From Acidobacteriota bacterium (GTDB lineage: Bacteria > Acidobacteriota > Blastocatellia > Pyrinomonadales > Pyrinomonadaceae), in the NCBI GenBank assembly GCA_023389035.1, contig JAEWFC010000016.1, positions 62,001 to 126,000 on the forward strand: 64,000 nucleotides of DNA, in the 5' to 3' direction. Every line of letters begins with the position of its first letter. Positions within the stretch are counted from its first letter, which is position 1. Shown here piece by piece: positions 51,455-60,228 of this stretch. The notes beneath the pieces were generated by a model. That model had not been told where the DNA came from. It ran no database searches and worked only from the letters and a program-made list of their open reading frames with translations. The position numbers and the translations under genes were made by a program.

Positions 51455-52621
51455 ATGGCAGAACAGCGTTTAGGCATTGCAGTGGTCGGATGCGGAGGTG
51501 CGGTCGGAACGACGATGGCGGCCGGCATCGCGCTTCTGAAGCAGAACTTGATCGGAACCGAAGGGTTGCCGCTTGCCGAGCATAAAGTAGCCGGGTTAGT
51601 TCCTTACACCGACATAATTATTGCGGGTTGGGACCTTTTCGCTGACGACCTATCCAAGGCAGCGGAAACTCACGAAGTATTAAGCTATAAACAGCACATG
51701 GCGATCGTCGATGAATTAGCTGCTATTCGCCCTTGGCCTGCTATCGGTGACGAACATTTCCTCTCTCTTATTGACGGTGAGAACAAACTCCGGGCGGGCG
51801 GCCATCGTTCGGTGATCGAAAAGCTGCGTTCTGACCTACAGCGCTTCCGTGAACAGTGCTCGTCGGTAGTTGTTATCAACCTCGCGTCAACCGAGAAGCT
51901 GGCGACCGAGGGAAATGAGTTATTCAATACCCTGGCAGGGCTCGAGCGGGCCTTGGATGAAAATTCTGCCGATATATCCCCAGCGATACTTTATGCTTAC
52001 GCAGCGATCGCCGAAGGTGTTCCTTATGGCAACTTTACGCCTTCTGTTGCGGCCGACATACCAGCCTTGGTCGAGTTCGCTGAGCGAGAGCGTGTGCCGA
52101 TCGCCGGAAAGGACGGAAAGACGGGTCAGACGTTCATTAAGACCGTTCTAGCTCCGGCCCTGAGATCACGCGCACTGCATGTTGACGGCTGGTATTCGAC
52201 GAATATATTAGGGAATCGTGACGGCCTGGCCCTTTCGAACGAAGATTCGCTTGCGTCGAAATTGAAAACGAAGGGTAGTGTGCTCGACGATATCCTGGGC
52301 TACACGATCGAAGACCACATCGTGGATATCAGATATTACCGTCCGCGGGGCGATGATAAAGAGGCATGGGACAATATCGACATCCGCGGGTTTCTCGGCC
52401 AAAGAATGCAGATCAAGGTGAATTTTTTGTGCAAGGATTCGATACTTGCGGCCCCGCTCGGGATCGAGATCGCACGGTGCCTCGATCTGGCGCGTCGGCG
52501 GGGTGAAGGGGGAATACAGGAACAGCTATCGGTGTTTTTCAAGCTTCCGATGTCCAGTTCATCTCAGCCGGAACATGCGTTTCATAAACAGGAAACGATG
52601 CTGCTTGACTGGCTCGGCTAA
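51455..52621 (+). CDS. inositol-3-phosphate synthase
   Basis: This 388-residue NAD-dependent enzyme converts glucose 6-phosphate to 1D-myo-inositol 3-phosphate. The NAD-binding loop is VVGCGGAVGTTMAAGIALLK (about 10-30). Other family segments are AGWDLFADDL, VVINLASTEK, GKDGKTGQTFIKTVLAPALRSRALHVDGWYSTNILGNRDGLALS (active-site region) and the C-terminal LCKDSILAAPLGIEIARCLDLA. It may supply inositol for phospholipids or osmolytes. Glucose 6-phosphate isomerase lies nearby. Its stop overlaps that of the convergent TPR gene. Confidence 0.9.
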   Translation: MAEQRLGIAVVGCGGAVGTTMAAGIALLKQNLIGTEGLPLAEHKVAGLVPYTDIIIAGWDLFADDLSKAAETHEVLSYKQHMAIVDELAAIRPWPAIGDEHFLSLIDGENKLRAGGHRSVIEKLRSDLQRFREQCSSVVVINLASTEKLATEGNELFNTLAGLERALDENSADISPAILYAYAAIAEGVPYGNFTPSVAADIPALVEFAERERVPIAGKDGKTGQTFIKTVLAPALRSRALHVDGWYSTNILGNRDGLALSNEDSLASKLKTKGSVLDDILGYTIEDHIVDIRYYRPRGDDKEAWDNIDIRGFLGQRMQIKVNFLCKDSILAAPLGIEIARCLDLARRRGEGGIQEQLSVFFKLPMSSSSQPEHAFHKQETMLLDWLG

Positions 52622-53526
52622 TTCATTTTCGCGAGTTCTGCTTCTGCCGCGATGTAGCCAAAGCTGGCCCACTGATTTCCGGCGACAACCTTTCGAAATA
52701 TCTCCGCAGCCTTGGTTTTATTTCCGTTATACAAGTAGTAATTGCCGATCCCGTAGCCCAACGAGGCGGAACCTAGAGTATCAGCATCGCCGCTGATCGT
52801 TGCGAGGAGTTTCTCCGGAGCAACTTCGCCGCGATTGAGTTTCAATAGTTCGAGATAATCCGTGTTCTCGATCAGCTCAATGTCTGTTTCGATCGAATCG
52901 AGTAACTTCTTGGCATCGCGCTTTTTCCCCAGTCTACGCAGCGTCATGTAGTGCCAGTATGTAGTGGCGACGCGCATATCATTATTGGTCGACACCTTTT
53001 GTGCCTCCCGATACGCGTGAAGAGCGTTCTTATGATCACCCTTAACGTAATATGCGAGGCCAAGGTGATACCAAATGTTCGACTGCAGCGTGCTTGTAGG
53101 AATGTTCTTTGCATTCTGCAGACCATCGGGTTCCATCTCGTCAGGCTTGCCTTTGACCAGTGCCGCGGCTTTATCAAAGTCAGCGATCGCGTCATCAAAA
53201 CACCGAAGTGTCAGGTAACGATGCCCTCTGTGACGGTAGAATCTAGCATCCGCCGGATGAAGAGTAAGACCGCTGGAAAATATCCGAACCGCATTCTTGT
53301 AATTACCCAGGTACGCCGTGCGGCGGCCGAGCCAAATTATCGACTCAGCTTCGTTAGGCTTTTCGAGATGCACCGCATCGGCCTCAGCAAGCTTGGCCTC
53401 GTAGACCTCTCTTGTCGATTCGCTCATAACCGGTGCGACCTCTTTGGCGGCATGAAAACAGGGCTGTGCGGCGACGACACCGCTGTATAGAAGGCTCAAG
53501 AAAATGGCCGAGAGAAATTTCTTCAT
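52618..53526 (-). CDS. exported TPR-repeat protein
   Basis: This 302-residue protein has a signal peptide (FLSAIFLSLLYSGVVAAQ). Helical repeats of tetratricopeptide type follow: NYKNAVRIFSSGLTLHPADARFYRHRGHRYLTLRCFDDAIADFDKAAAL and IWYHLGLAYYVKGDHKNALHAYREA. The repeats probably mediate protein contacts in the periplasm. The partner is unknown. It overlaps the stop of the inositol synthase gene by four bases in tail-to-tail orientation. Confidence 0.85.
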   Translation of the reverse strand: MKKFLSAIFLSLLYSGVVAAQPCFHAAKEVAPVMSESTREVYEAKLAEADAVHLEKPNEAESIIWLGRRTAYLGNYKNAVRIFSSGLTLHPADARFYRHRGHRYLTLRCFDDAIADFDKAAALVKGKPDEMEPDGLQNAKNIPTSTLQSNIWYHLGLAYYVKGDHKNALHAYREAQKVSTNNDMRVATTYWHYMTLRRLGKKRDAKKLLDSIETDIELIENTDYLELLKLNRGEVAPEKLLATISGDADTLGSASLGYGIGNYYLYNGNKTKAAEIFRKVVAGNQWASFGYIAAEAELAKMN

Positions 53527-53609
53527 TGCGAAGTAGTTTATCCGCGTTTGTCCGTTTCTGCGAAGAGTCCCGATAGATGGCCGATGCCGGCTTGTGCTAA
53601 CTTATTCGA

Positions 53610-55280
53610 ATGCAAAATTCGATGACTTATTCGCTGCCGCCATTGGTGGAGGAAGCTGTCCAAACACAAGTCGCCAAGTGGACGTCCGAGAACAAGATAG
53701 AGAGGATCTGGAAAAAGGATCCGACGGTTTGGACCGGCGGGGATGAGGGGCAATGGCTCGGCTGGCTCGATATTGTCGAACGTGAACTCGCCGAATTGGA
53801 AAAGTATCGAATGCTTGTACTAGACATAAGCTCCGCCGGCTTTACGCATTTTCTGCTGATGGGCATGGGCGGATCGTCACTGTGTCCGGAAGTGCTTGCG
53901 ATCACTTTTGGTCGTGAGAACTTCCACATACTCGATTCGACAGTCCCATCACAGGTGAAGGCCGTCGAGGCGAAGCTCGATCTTGCCAAGACCCTATTCA
54001 TCGTGGCCAGCAAATCAGGTTCAACCCTAGAGCCGAACTGCTTCAAGCGGTACTTTTTCGATCGCGTGTCAGATCTCGTTGGAAAAGAGAAGGCGGGCAG
54101 CCAGTTTATCGCGATAACCGATCCCGGCTCGAAAATGGAACAGGAAGCTCACGCGGACGGATTTCGCCATGTTGTATTTGGCGAACCGACAGTGGGCGGA
54201 CGGTTTTCGGCTCTCTCGCCATTCGGACTGACGGCAGCTGCTTTGATGGGGCTCGATGTCGAGCGGATCCTCAACGGAGCGGCTGCAATGGCAGCAAACT
54301 GCCGCAATAGCCAGGCAGACCAGAACCCGGCGGCGTTGCTCGGGCTCATACTGGGGGAGTGTCATTTGCAAGGCCGGGACAAGCTCACGATCTTTGCGTC
54401 GCCCGACATCTACGATCTCGGTGCCTGGCTTGAGCAGCTTATAGCTGAATCGACCGGCAAGAATGATGTGGCCATAATCCCCGTCGACCGGGAACCGTTA
54501 CAGCCAGCCGTAAGCTACGGACGTGACCGCGTCTTCGTTTACGTGAAAACTGCCGATGCTGCAAATGAGGTGGACCTCGCTTCCCTCTTCGCCGCCGGTC
54601 ATCCAGTGATCAAGATAGAAATGGAGGATGTTTATCAGATCGGTGCTGAATTCTTTAGATGGGAATTTGCGACTGCGGTCGCCGGGTCGGCGATGGGGAT
54701 CAATCCATTCGATCAGCCGGATGTGGAATCGACAAAGATCGAGGCACGTAAGCTAACAGAAGAATTTGAAGAGACCGGGAAACTTCCTGATGAGCAGCCC
54801 TTCTATGACCGGGATGGTATCAAGCTGTACACGTCTGAGAGATATGCCCGAACACTTACCGATATGGTCGAAGAGCCCAGATTAGAAGAACTCTTTTCAG
54901 CTCATTTCGCGAATGTTGAGGACGGTGATTATTTTGCGGTTCTCGGGTACATAGAGATGAATACCGCAAATGAAGCAGCCCTTCAAAAGATCCGGACGCG
55001 CGTTCTAGAAAAGCGACTTGCGGCGACGTGCATCGGGTTCGGGCCAAGATTTTTGCACTCAACGGGTCAGGCGTACAAGGGCGGAGCGAACAACGGCGTC
55101 TTTCTGCAAATTACCTCAGATGATCTACCGGATCTTCCGGTTCCGGGCCAGCAATTTACATTCGGTGTAGTCAAGTCGGCACAGGCCCGCGGAGACTTTC
55201 AGGTGCTTCTCGATCGGGAACGTCGGGCACTTAGAGTTCATCTGGACGACATTGCCCGGCTCGATCAGCTCCCGATCTGA
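53610..55280 (+). CDS. pgi: glucose-6-phosphate isomerase, Tal-Pgi type
   Basis: This 556-residue enzyme interconverts glucose 6-phosphate and fructose 6-phosphate. SIS-domain motifs are clear: LLMGMGGSSLCPEVLA, VASKSGSTLEPNCFKRYF, TDPGSKMEQEA and VVFGEPTVGGRFSALSPFGLTAAALMG. The C-terminal part has FGPRFLHSTGQAYKGGANNGVFLQ, with the catalytic-region His and Lys. The sequence resembles the isomerase half of bifunctional transaldolase-isomerase proteins, but no transaldolase domain is attached or adjacent. The ATG start lies in a short leader after the divergent TPR gene. Confidence 0.9.
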   Translation: MQNSMTYSLPPLVEEAVQTQVAKWTSENKIERIWKKDPTVWTGGDEGQWLGWLDIVERELAELEKYRMLVLDISSAGFTHFLLMGMGGSSLCPEVLAITFGRENFHILDSTVPSQVKAVEAKLDLAKTLFIVASKSGSTLEPNCFKRYFFDRVSDLVGKEKAGSQFIAITDPGSKMEQEAHADGFRHVVFGEPTVGGRFSALSPFGLTAAALMGLDVERILNGAAAMAANCRNSQADQNPAALLGLILGECHLQGRDKLTIFASPDIYDLGAWLEQLIAESTGKNDVAIIPVDREPLQPAVSYGRDRVFVYVKTADAANEVDLASLFAAGHPVIKIEMEDVYQIGAEFFRWEFATAVAGSAMGINPFDQPDVESTKIEARKLTEEFEETGKLPDEQPFYDRDGIKLYTSERYARTLTDMVEEPRLEELFSAHFANVEDGDYFAVLGYIEMNTANEAALQKIRTRVLEKRLAATCIGFGPRFLHSTGQAYKGGANNGVFLQITSDDLPDLPVPGQQFTFGVVKSAQARGDFQVLLDRERRALRVHLDDIARLDQLPI

Positions 55281-57755
55281 TCAATCGAGCGAACGGAATA
55301 CAACACCCGCGACCTCATCATCGACGGATATCGCGACAGATGCCGGATCGAAGATAAGCTTTCGGTGTGCGACGTTTAAGATGTAGGACCGCCCGGCGGG
55401 CACGTTTCGGAACGTGAAGTTTCCGAAGTTGTTGGTGCGAGCCTGAAACTCCGTCGCTGCGCCATCCGTGATGGTAACTACTGCCCCTCGGACACCGACG
55501 TTATGAGGATCTAGCACACGACCGGATACTGAGACGTTCGCGGCCGTCGGAGCCAAGACAGATATCCCGCTCACCACGAGCGCATAATCGGCGTCGACCG
55601 CCGGTGACTCAAGGCGAGCATCCTGATTGATCTCCGAAGCGATCACGCTCACCGTCCATATCCCGGGTTCCGGAGCTTCAATGAAGACGTTTTCGGCGGT
55701 GTCGATCGAATTGGCGGAACCACCGGGTGTTGACCACATCCCCCCGCCGTTACCAAGACCGTTATTTCCCCAATACACAACACCACTGGGACTCGTTACG
55801 CGAAGAGTGAGGTCATTGATGCGTGCCTGCGTCGCACTAACCACACCTTTCGGGTCGGAAAAGACCAGAGTTGCCTTGAGCGGATCCTGCGATCCGTTCG
55901 GAACGGTCACGTAACGATTCTGCGTTTCGAGATTCGTGATAGCAGATTGTTCGTTCACCACGAGCATCTTGTTACGCAAACTATATAAATTCTCAACGTT
56001 TGCCCTTCCGAATCCCTGCTTTTCCCTCGTGATGTCCGTGCCGGGAATTGTCATGTCCCACTGGATCGCGGAATTTATCATCATCGCTTTCGCCGTCGTG
56101 GGCTTCGGCCGACTCTCAAACACGGTCGCGCCGGTAACGTTGCGAAACATCCCGTTGTGCCACATCTCGTAGAAGATCCCAAAGTGCCCGGCAGTTATGG
56201 GAGTGGCAGCACTGGTACCACCAAAATTCGATGTATAAGAGGAGTTGCCGGAGTTGTGCGTCGTGTGCACCGAATCAAAGAAATGAGCAAGATCCGGTTT
56301 TATCCGCCCGTCCGCGGCGGGCCCTATACTCGCTCCGTTAAACCACCGATCGTCCGCGAATGAAGCAGTGTTCGAATGCACTATACCGCCCACCGACACA
56401 ACATTCTTTGACCAGGCCTCGGGTCGCGAATTTCGACTGCCATCGTTGCTTTGAGAATGAAGGATAAGGATGTCGTTGAGAAACAAGATGTCGTCAAGTT
56501 CGGCGGAAACGCTATTGTAGTTAACGGTGAGCCCGCTCCCCCAGCTGTTAGACTGCAGAACCGCGTAGTGCGGCGACTGGTTCAATCGAGCAGTGTGGGT
56601 GTAACGGTTCCCCAGGAAGCTGAAGTCGGCAAATATCCCCTGAGCATTCGGTAGCATCCCTCTGGCAGCGGCGTTGGACGTCCCACGCCCAAACATGATC
56701 CCGTAGGTGGAAGTTCCGTGATTCGCGGGTTCGTCGGTATTCGGCGAATTGTGGATCAGCGGTGCAAGCCCGGATTGGAAGTCATTATGCGTCGGTCTAA
56801 GTCCATTGTCCATAACCTCTGCACGTACACCGACCCCTGTGAAGCCGGCGGTCGTTTCTATAAAATTTGCCCCGCCGGTAGATCGGACCAAGTCCATATC
56901 CGTTTCCGGCTCTGACCAACGATCGACAAATAGTACGTCCTCGTTTCGTACGACCATCCGCAGCTGTTCGGCGTTTAGGGTCGCCTCAATGCGAAAGCCC
57001 TCGGGTATTCCCGTGTGAATCCTCCCGCCTACAGCGACGATCTCACCTGCGAGTCGTTCCTGCATGACGGAACCGCGACCGAGGAGCGTTATGTTGAACC
57101 GTCCCGGCTGCAAATTGTCATTATCCAGACCGCTGAGGAGTTCTTCATCGAGCTTATATGCAGGCTGATAGCGCCCAACCCAGCGAACAAACGGCTTTGC
57201 CGCAATGGTCTTTGCCGCAGCCGCGTCCATTTGGACTATGTACGAATTGCTTGGAAGAAAGGTGAAGATCTCAGCGCCAACCGATCTTAACGCAATGCGG
57301 AACTCTTCGAGCGGCTGGGTCTCGAACTGAATGATGTATGCACCTTTGCCCGTAGCGCCCGCGTCAGCGAGTCCATCCGGCGGTGCAGGGATATTCTCGA
57401 GAGGGTCAAATTCCGCGAAACGCAGTCGGACCAGGCGATCGGCAACCGCGATCTTTGCAAGCTTCTCACCATCAAGACTGATCGCGAAAAGGTCCAGCAA
57501 TCGGCCGTCGGGTGATGCGCTCCTCCAACTAAAGCCTCTTGTCTTAGAGCCGGGAAAACTGAAATCTCTAATATCACCTAATGCTGTCGCATCTCGATAA
57601 ATATCGTCGATCGTCCTGATACCAGAATGTGACGTGAACGGTTCGAGTGTTATGGTCTCCGGTGTACGAGAGTCAGCGTCAATGACGCGAGGTCCCGGAG
57701 CGAACGCGATCGAAGCGAGCCCGATAATACCCAAGACTATGAGGATCCTTACCAT
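55281..57755 (-). CDS. secreted subtilisin-like serine peptidase (S8 family)
   Basis: This 824-residue protein has a signal peptide (ILIVLGIIGLASIAFAPG). A prodomain-like region follows (about 135-280, GAYIIQFETQPLEEFRIALRSVGAEIFTFLPSNSYIVQM). The S8 catalytic domain has Asp316 (AEVMDNGLRPTHNDF), His346 (NHGTSTYGI) and Ser515 (FGGTSAATPITAGHFG). A beta-sandwich (about 620-740, with LRVTSPSGVVYWGNN) resembles the subtilase P-type domain. A C-terminal carboxypeptidase-regulatory-like domain (VSGRVLDPHNVGVRGAVVTI) is very like the end of the giant protein at 15727-25113. It is predicted to be extracellular. The stop touches the pgi stop tail to tail. Confidence 0.9.
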   Translation of the reverse strand: MVRILIVLGIIGLASIAFAPGPRVIDADSRTPETITLEPFTSHSGIRTIDDIYRDATALGDIRDFSFPGSKTRGFSWRSASPDGRLLDLFAISLDGEKLAKIAVADRLVRLRFAEFDPLENIPAPPDGLADAGATGKGAYIIQFETQPLEEFRIALRSVGAEIFTFLPSNSYIVQMDAAAAKTIAAKPFVRWVGRYQPAYKLDEELLSGLDNDNLQPGRFNITLLGRGSVMQERLAGEIVAVGGRIHTGIPEGFRIEATLNAEQLRMVVRNEDVLFVDRWSEPETDMDLVRSTGGANFIETTAGFTGVGVRAEVMDNGLRPTHNDFQSGLAPLIHNSPNTDEPANHGTSTYGIMFGRGTSNAAARGMLPNAQGIFADFSFLGNRYTHTARLNQSPHYAVLQSNSWGSGLTVNYNSVSAELDDILFLNDILILHSQSNDGSRNSRPEAWSKNVVSVGGIVHSNTASFADDRWFNGASIGPAADGRIKPDLAHFFDSVHTTHNSGNSSYTSNFGGTSAATPITAGHFGIFYEMWHNGMFRNVTGATVFESRPKPTTAKAMMINSAIQWDMTIPGTDITREKQGFGRANVENLYSLRNKMLVVNEQSAITNLETQNRYVTVPNGSQDPLKATLVFSDPKGVVSATQARINDLTLRVTSPSGVVYWGNNGLGNGGGMWSTPGGSANSIDTAENVFIEAPEPGIWTVSVIASEINQDARLESPAVDADYALVVSGISVLAPTAANVSVSGRVLDPHNVGVRGAVVTITDGAATEFQARTNNFGNFTFRNVPAGRSYILNVAHRKLIFDPASVAISVDDEVAGVVFRSLD

Positions 57756-57860
57756 TGTAAACAGGCAAAAACGCTGATCCCAGGACCCCGAGATCAGCAG
57801 TGAAGAAATATACGTTCAATAATCGGTGAATCCCAACATCGGGACCGACCGGCGATAGCT

Positions 57861-59810
57861 CTAAACCCTTTCCTGGTCGGGTTCAGCTACGAGATAGGGC
57901 GTTGCTGCCGGACGATCGATGTCTTCCTGCAATACTTTGGCGATCACTGGAAGACTCAATGAGCGGGTTTTTCCGATGTTCGGAACCTCTTTGCCTTTCG
58001 CATAAACAGCGTGTCGACCGTGCTCTGTATACCACTCGGAAAGCGAAGCTGTCTTATGCATCTCTTCGATTATCTGCCGCCAGCCAACGCCCGTGTTGTA
58101 CGCGCAGAATGAGACCTCGCCCTCCTGAGTTCCGTATGGGATAACGCACATCTCAGTGCGTCGAAAATCGTAGGTAAACAGGTCCTGGAACCACATCCCC
58201 TCAACGCACAATACACGCCAGATGTCTTCTTCCTTCTTCTCCGCCCGCATTCGGTCGTTCCGGTCGCTGTTTGACGTAGTCGACGACGGTTTGAAGAGGT
58301 TAACGATCTGTGAGATCGGAAAACCTTCGGGTGCTTTGGATGCGTCGTAATTCCGCATTATCGCCATCCCGAGTTGTGCCATCGTCAGCTTCTTGCCCCG
58401 CGCGGTGTCTGTAATGGTCGCAACGTCCTTCATGAATCGCTCATAATTAAAGAATTCGAAGAGCGATCTCATCTCATTCGTTTTCTTGTTGACGACCATT
58501 AGCGTGAAGATCCCGCAGTTAGGATGGCAATTACATGAGGACCAACCCCACGGAGCGTCAGCACCCTGCAGCATATCCATTACTGATGTAAACGCTGAAT
58601 AGCTCGACAGCGGAAACCAATCTCTCATCGGCTGCAGCACGCCGCCGAGTTGGTCTTTCAGGTCATGCGTCATTCCGGCAAGCGTATAGCGCTGCTTGAT
58701 GCGGTCTGCGTCGGCAATGTCTTCATCGCGTCCGGTAAAAGACACCGGCTGGAACGCGATCGTCTGTACCTTGTCGATATTTTCTGCTGCGAATTTAACG
58801 ATGCTTCCAATGCCGTCGTTATTCCATGAATTCACGATAGTTGTCACGAGTGTAACCTTGATGCCGACTGATGCAAGATTCTCTATCGCTTTGAGCTTCA
58901 CGTCGAACAGATTGCCGACCCCGCGGTGCTCATTGTCAGCCTCGTTCGTACCGTCGAACTGCAGGTACACGCCGTGCTGTCCGGCCTCTTTTGCGGCTTT
59001 ACAGAATTCGATGTCTTCGGCATATCTGATACCGTTCGTCGCGGCGAGTATTCGATAGAACCCGATCTTTTTGGCGTATGCGACGGCGTCCAAGAAGTAC
59101 GGTGAAAGGGTCGGTTCACCGCCAGAGAACAGGATAATAATCTGACGGCGCGGCTTAAACGAAACTGCGCGATCGAGTATCGCTTTAGTATCTTCAAAGG
59201 TTGGCTCATGGACATAGCCGACCTGGTTGGCATCCATGAAGCATGGATTGCACATCATGTTGCAGCGGTTCGTAAGATCAACTGTCAATACGGCCCCGCG
59301 ACCGAACTTGATGTCGCTGGTACCGTGATGGTGAACGTGGCTATCCTCAGCCGCCTTGAAGTCGCGGCCAAAGAACAGATCCTCGATGCGGCGAAGGAAG
59401 TTCGAGTCGGTCGCCAGGACGTCCTCAAACTCACCGTGAGTCGGGCAGGTCTTACGCATCAGTACCTGTCCGTTCTCCTCAACGATCTGGGCCTTGATTT
59501 CGCCCGGGTGCGAGTTCATCAGGATGTCCAGCGGGATGTCGCCCGAGATCACGCCGTTACGCACCGATTTAACACAAGCAGGGCAAAGGCTGTCGGTCTC
59601 GCGAGGAAAGCCCAGGGGCGGAGCAGTGCGTTCGTACGATTTTAGGAGCGGCTCCGCCGCCCAATCCGGCTGTATCGATTCCCCTTCAGGAATAGCACGG
59701 TTCACTGCCTGAAAAGCCTTCCAACCAATATCCGCTAGTTTCGAAACAGCTTTCGAGCCTGTGTGCCCGCTGCCTTTTCCTTCACCCCGTCTGAAGTTAT
59801 CGCTGAACAT
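57861..59810 (-). CDS. radical SAM enzyme of the tetraether / membrane-spanning lipid synthase type
   Basis: This 649-residue protein has an N-terminal metal-binding region (SLCPACVKSV, Cys76 and Cys79; RKTCPTHGEFEDVLATD, Cys122). The radical SAM cluster motif is DLTNRCNMMCNPCFMDAN (Cys183, Cys187, Cys190), followed by SGGEPTLSPYF (SAM binding) and TIAFQPVSFTGR. A C-terminal cluster region reads SSCNCHPNCGIFTLMVVN (Cys426, 428, 432), and the end has GEVSFCAYNTGVGWR. This order matches the MJ0619/Tes family, which joins lipid tails through sp3 C-C bonds, and the related bacterial Mss proteins. Acidobacteria make membrane-spanning iso-diabolic acid. The exact function is inferred. It is monocistronic, with a weak ribosome site. 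Confidence 0.82.
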   Translation of the reverse strand: MFSDNFRRGEGKGSGHTGSKAVSKLADIGWKAFQAVNRAIPEGESIQPDWAAEPLLKSYERTAPPLGFPRETDSLCPACVKSVRNGVISGDIPLDILMNSHPGEIKAQIVEENGQVLMRKTCPTHGEFEDVLATDSNFLRRIEDLFFGRDFKAAEDSHVHHHGTSDIKFGRGAVLTVDLTNRCNMMCNPCFMDANQVGYVHEPTFEDTKAILDRAVSFKPRRQIIILFSGGEPTLSPYFLDAVAYAKKIGFYRILAATNGIRYAEDIEFCKAAKEAGQHGVYLQFDGTNEADNEHRGVGNLFDVKLKAIENLASVGIKVTLVTTIVNSWNNDGIGSIVKFAAENIDKVQTIAFQPVSFTGRDEDIADADRIKQRYTLAGMTHDLKDQLGGVLQPMRDWFPLSSYSAFTSVMDMLQGADAPWGWSSCNCHPNCGIFTLMVVNKKTNEMRSLFEFFNYERFMKDVATITDTARGKKLTMAQLGMAIMRNYDASKAPEGFPISQIVNLFKPSSTTSNSDRNDRMRAEKKEEDIWRVLCVEGMWFQDLFTYDFRRTEMCVIPYGTQEGEVSFCAYNTGVGWRQIIEEMHKTASLSEWYTEHGRHAVYAKGKEVPNIGKTRSLSLPVIAKVLQEDIDRPAATPYLVAEPDQERV

Positions 59811-59901
59811 AATATTTATCGTGTCCCGTTCTTGAACTCTAGAAATACTAACAAATTTACGCTGATGCTCATAATTTTTCCGCCTGTGTAGGCCTGGTTA
59901 T

Positions 59902-59918
59902 TTGGCACACACATTGCA
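59902..59918 (+). promoter_or_regulatory. sigma-54 (RpoN) promoter
   Basis: TTGGCACACACATTGCA matches the sigma-54 consensus TTGGCACGNNNNTTGCA at every defined position but one, including the invariant GG (-24) and GC (-12) at the correct spacing. Transcription would start near 59930, 57 bases before the small membrane-protein gene. Confidence 0.8.
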
Positions 59919-59986
59919 GTTATCACCCTCGAACAAGAGCGGTGTACGAGAGCGTTACACTGGACTTACGAGCAGGGAGAAGCGAA

Positions 59987-60136
59987 ATGATCTGGACAAT
60001 CGTTATAATTCTATTGGTACTTTGGGCGTTAGGATTTGGTATGGCTGGAGCTGCATTGGGCAATCTAATCCATATTTTACTGGTCGTTGCGGTCGTAGTT
60101 CTGATCGTCGACCTGATTCGCGGACGGACAGTGTAA
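59987..60136 (+). CDS. 49-residue lmo0937-type membrane protein
   Basis: The ATG at 59987 has CAGGGAG at 59973-59979; a longer frame starting at 59942 lacks a ribosome site. The protein is nearly all membrane: two helices, MIWTIVIILLVLWALGFGM and ALGNLIHILLVVAVVVLIVDLI, and a short basic tail (RGRTV). This matches the small lmo0937/DUF5670 family, of unknown function, often linked to stress. A sigma-54 promoter precedes it and a terminator follows, so it is its own transcription unit under activator control. Confidence 0.85.
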   Translation: MIWTIVIILLVLWALGFGMAGAALGNLIHILLVVAVVVLIVDLIRGRTV

Positions 60137-60157
60137 GATCTTGAACGTACGTGGTTT

Positions 60158-60185
60158 GCCCCGGACTTTTACGGGGCTTTTTTTG
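60158..60185 (+). terminator. terminator of the small membrane-protein gene
   Basis: The stem GCCCCG with CGGGGC has an 8-base loop and is followed by seven T. It lies 21 bases after the stop. Confidence 0.88.
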
Positions 60186-60228
60186 TGGTGAGGCCAATAT
60201 ATAGGACTTATAAACCCCGAAGATGCGG

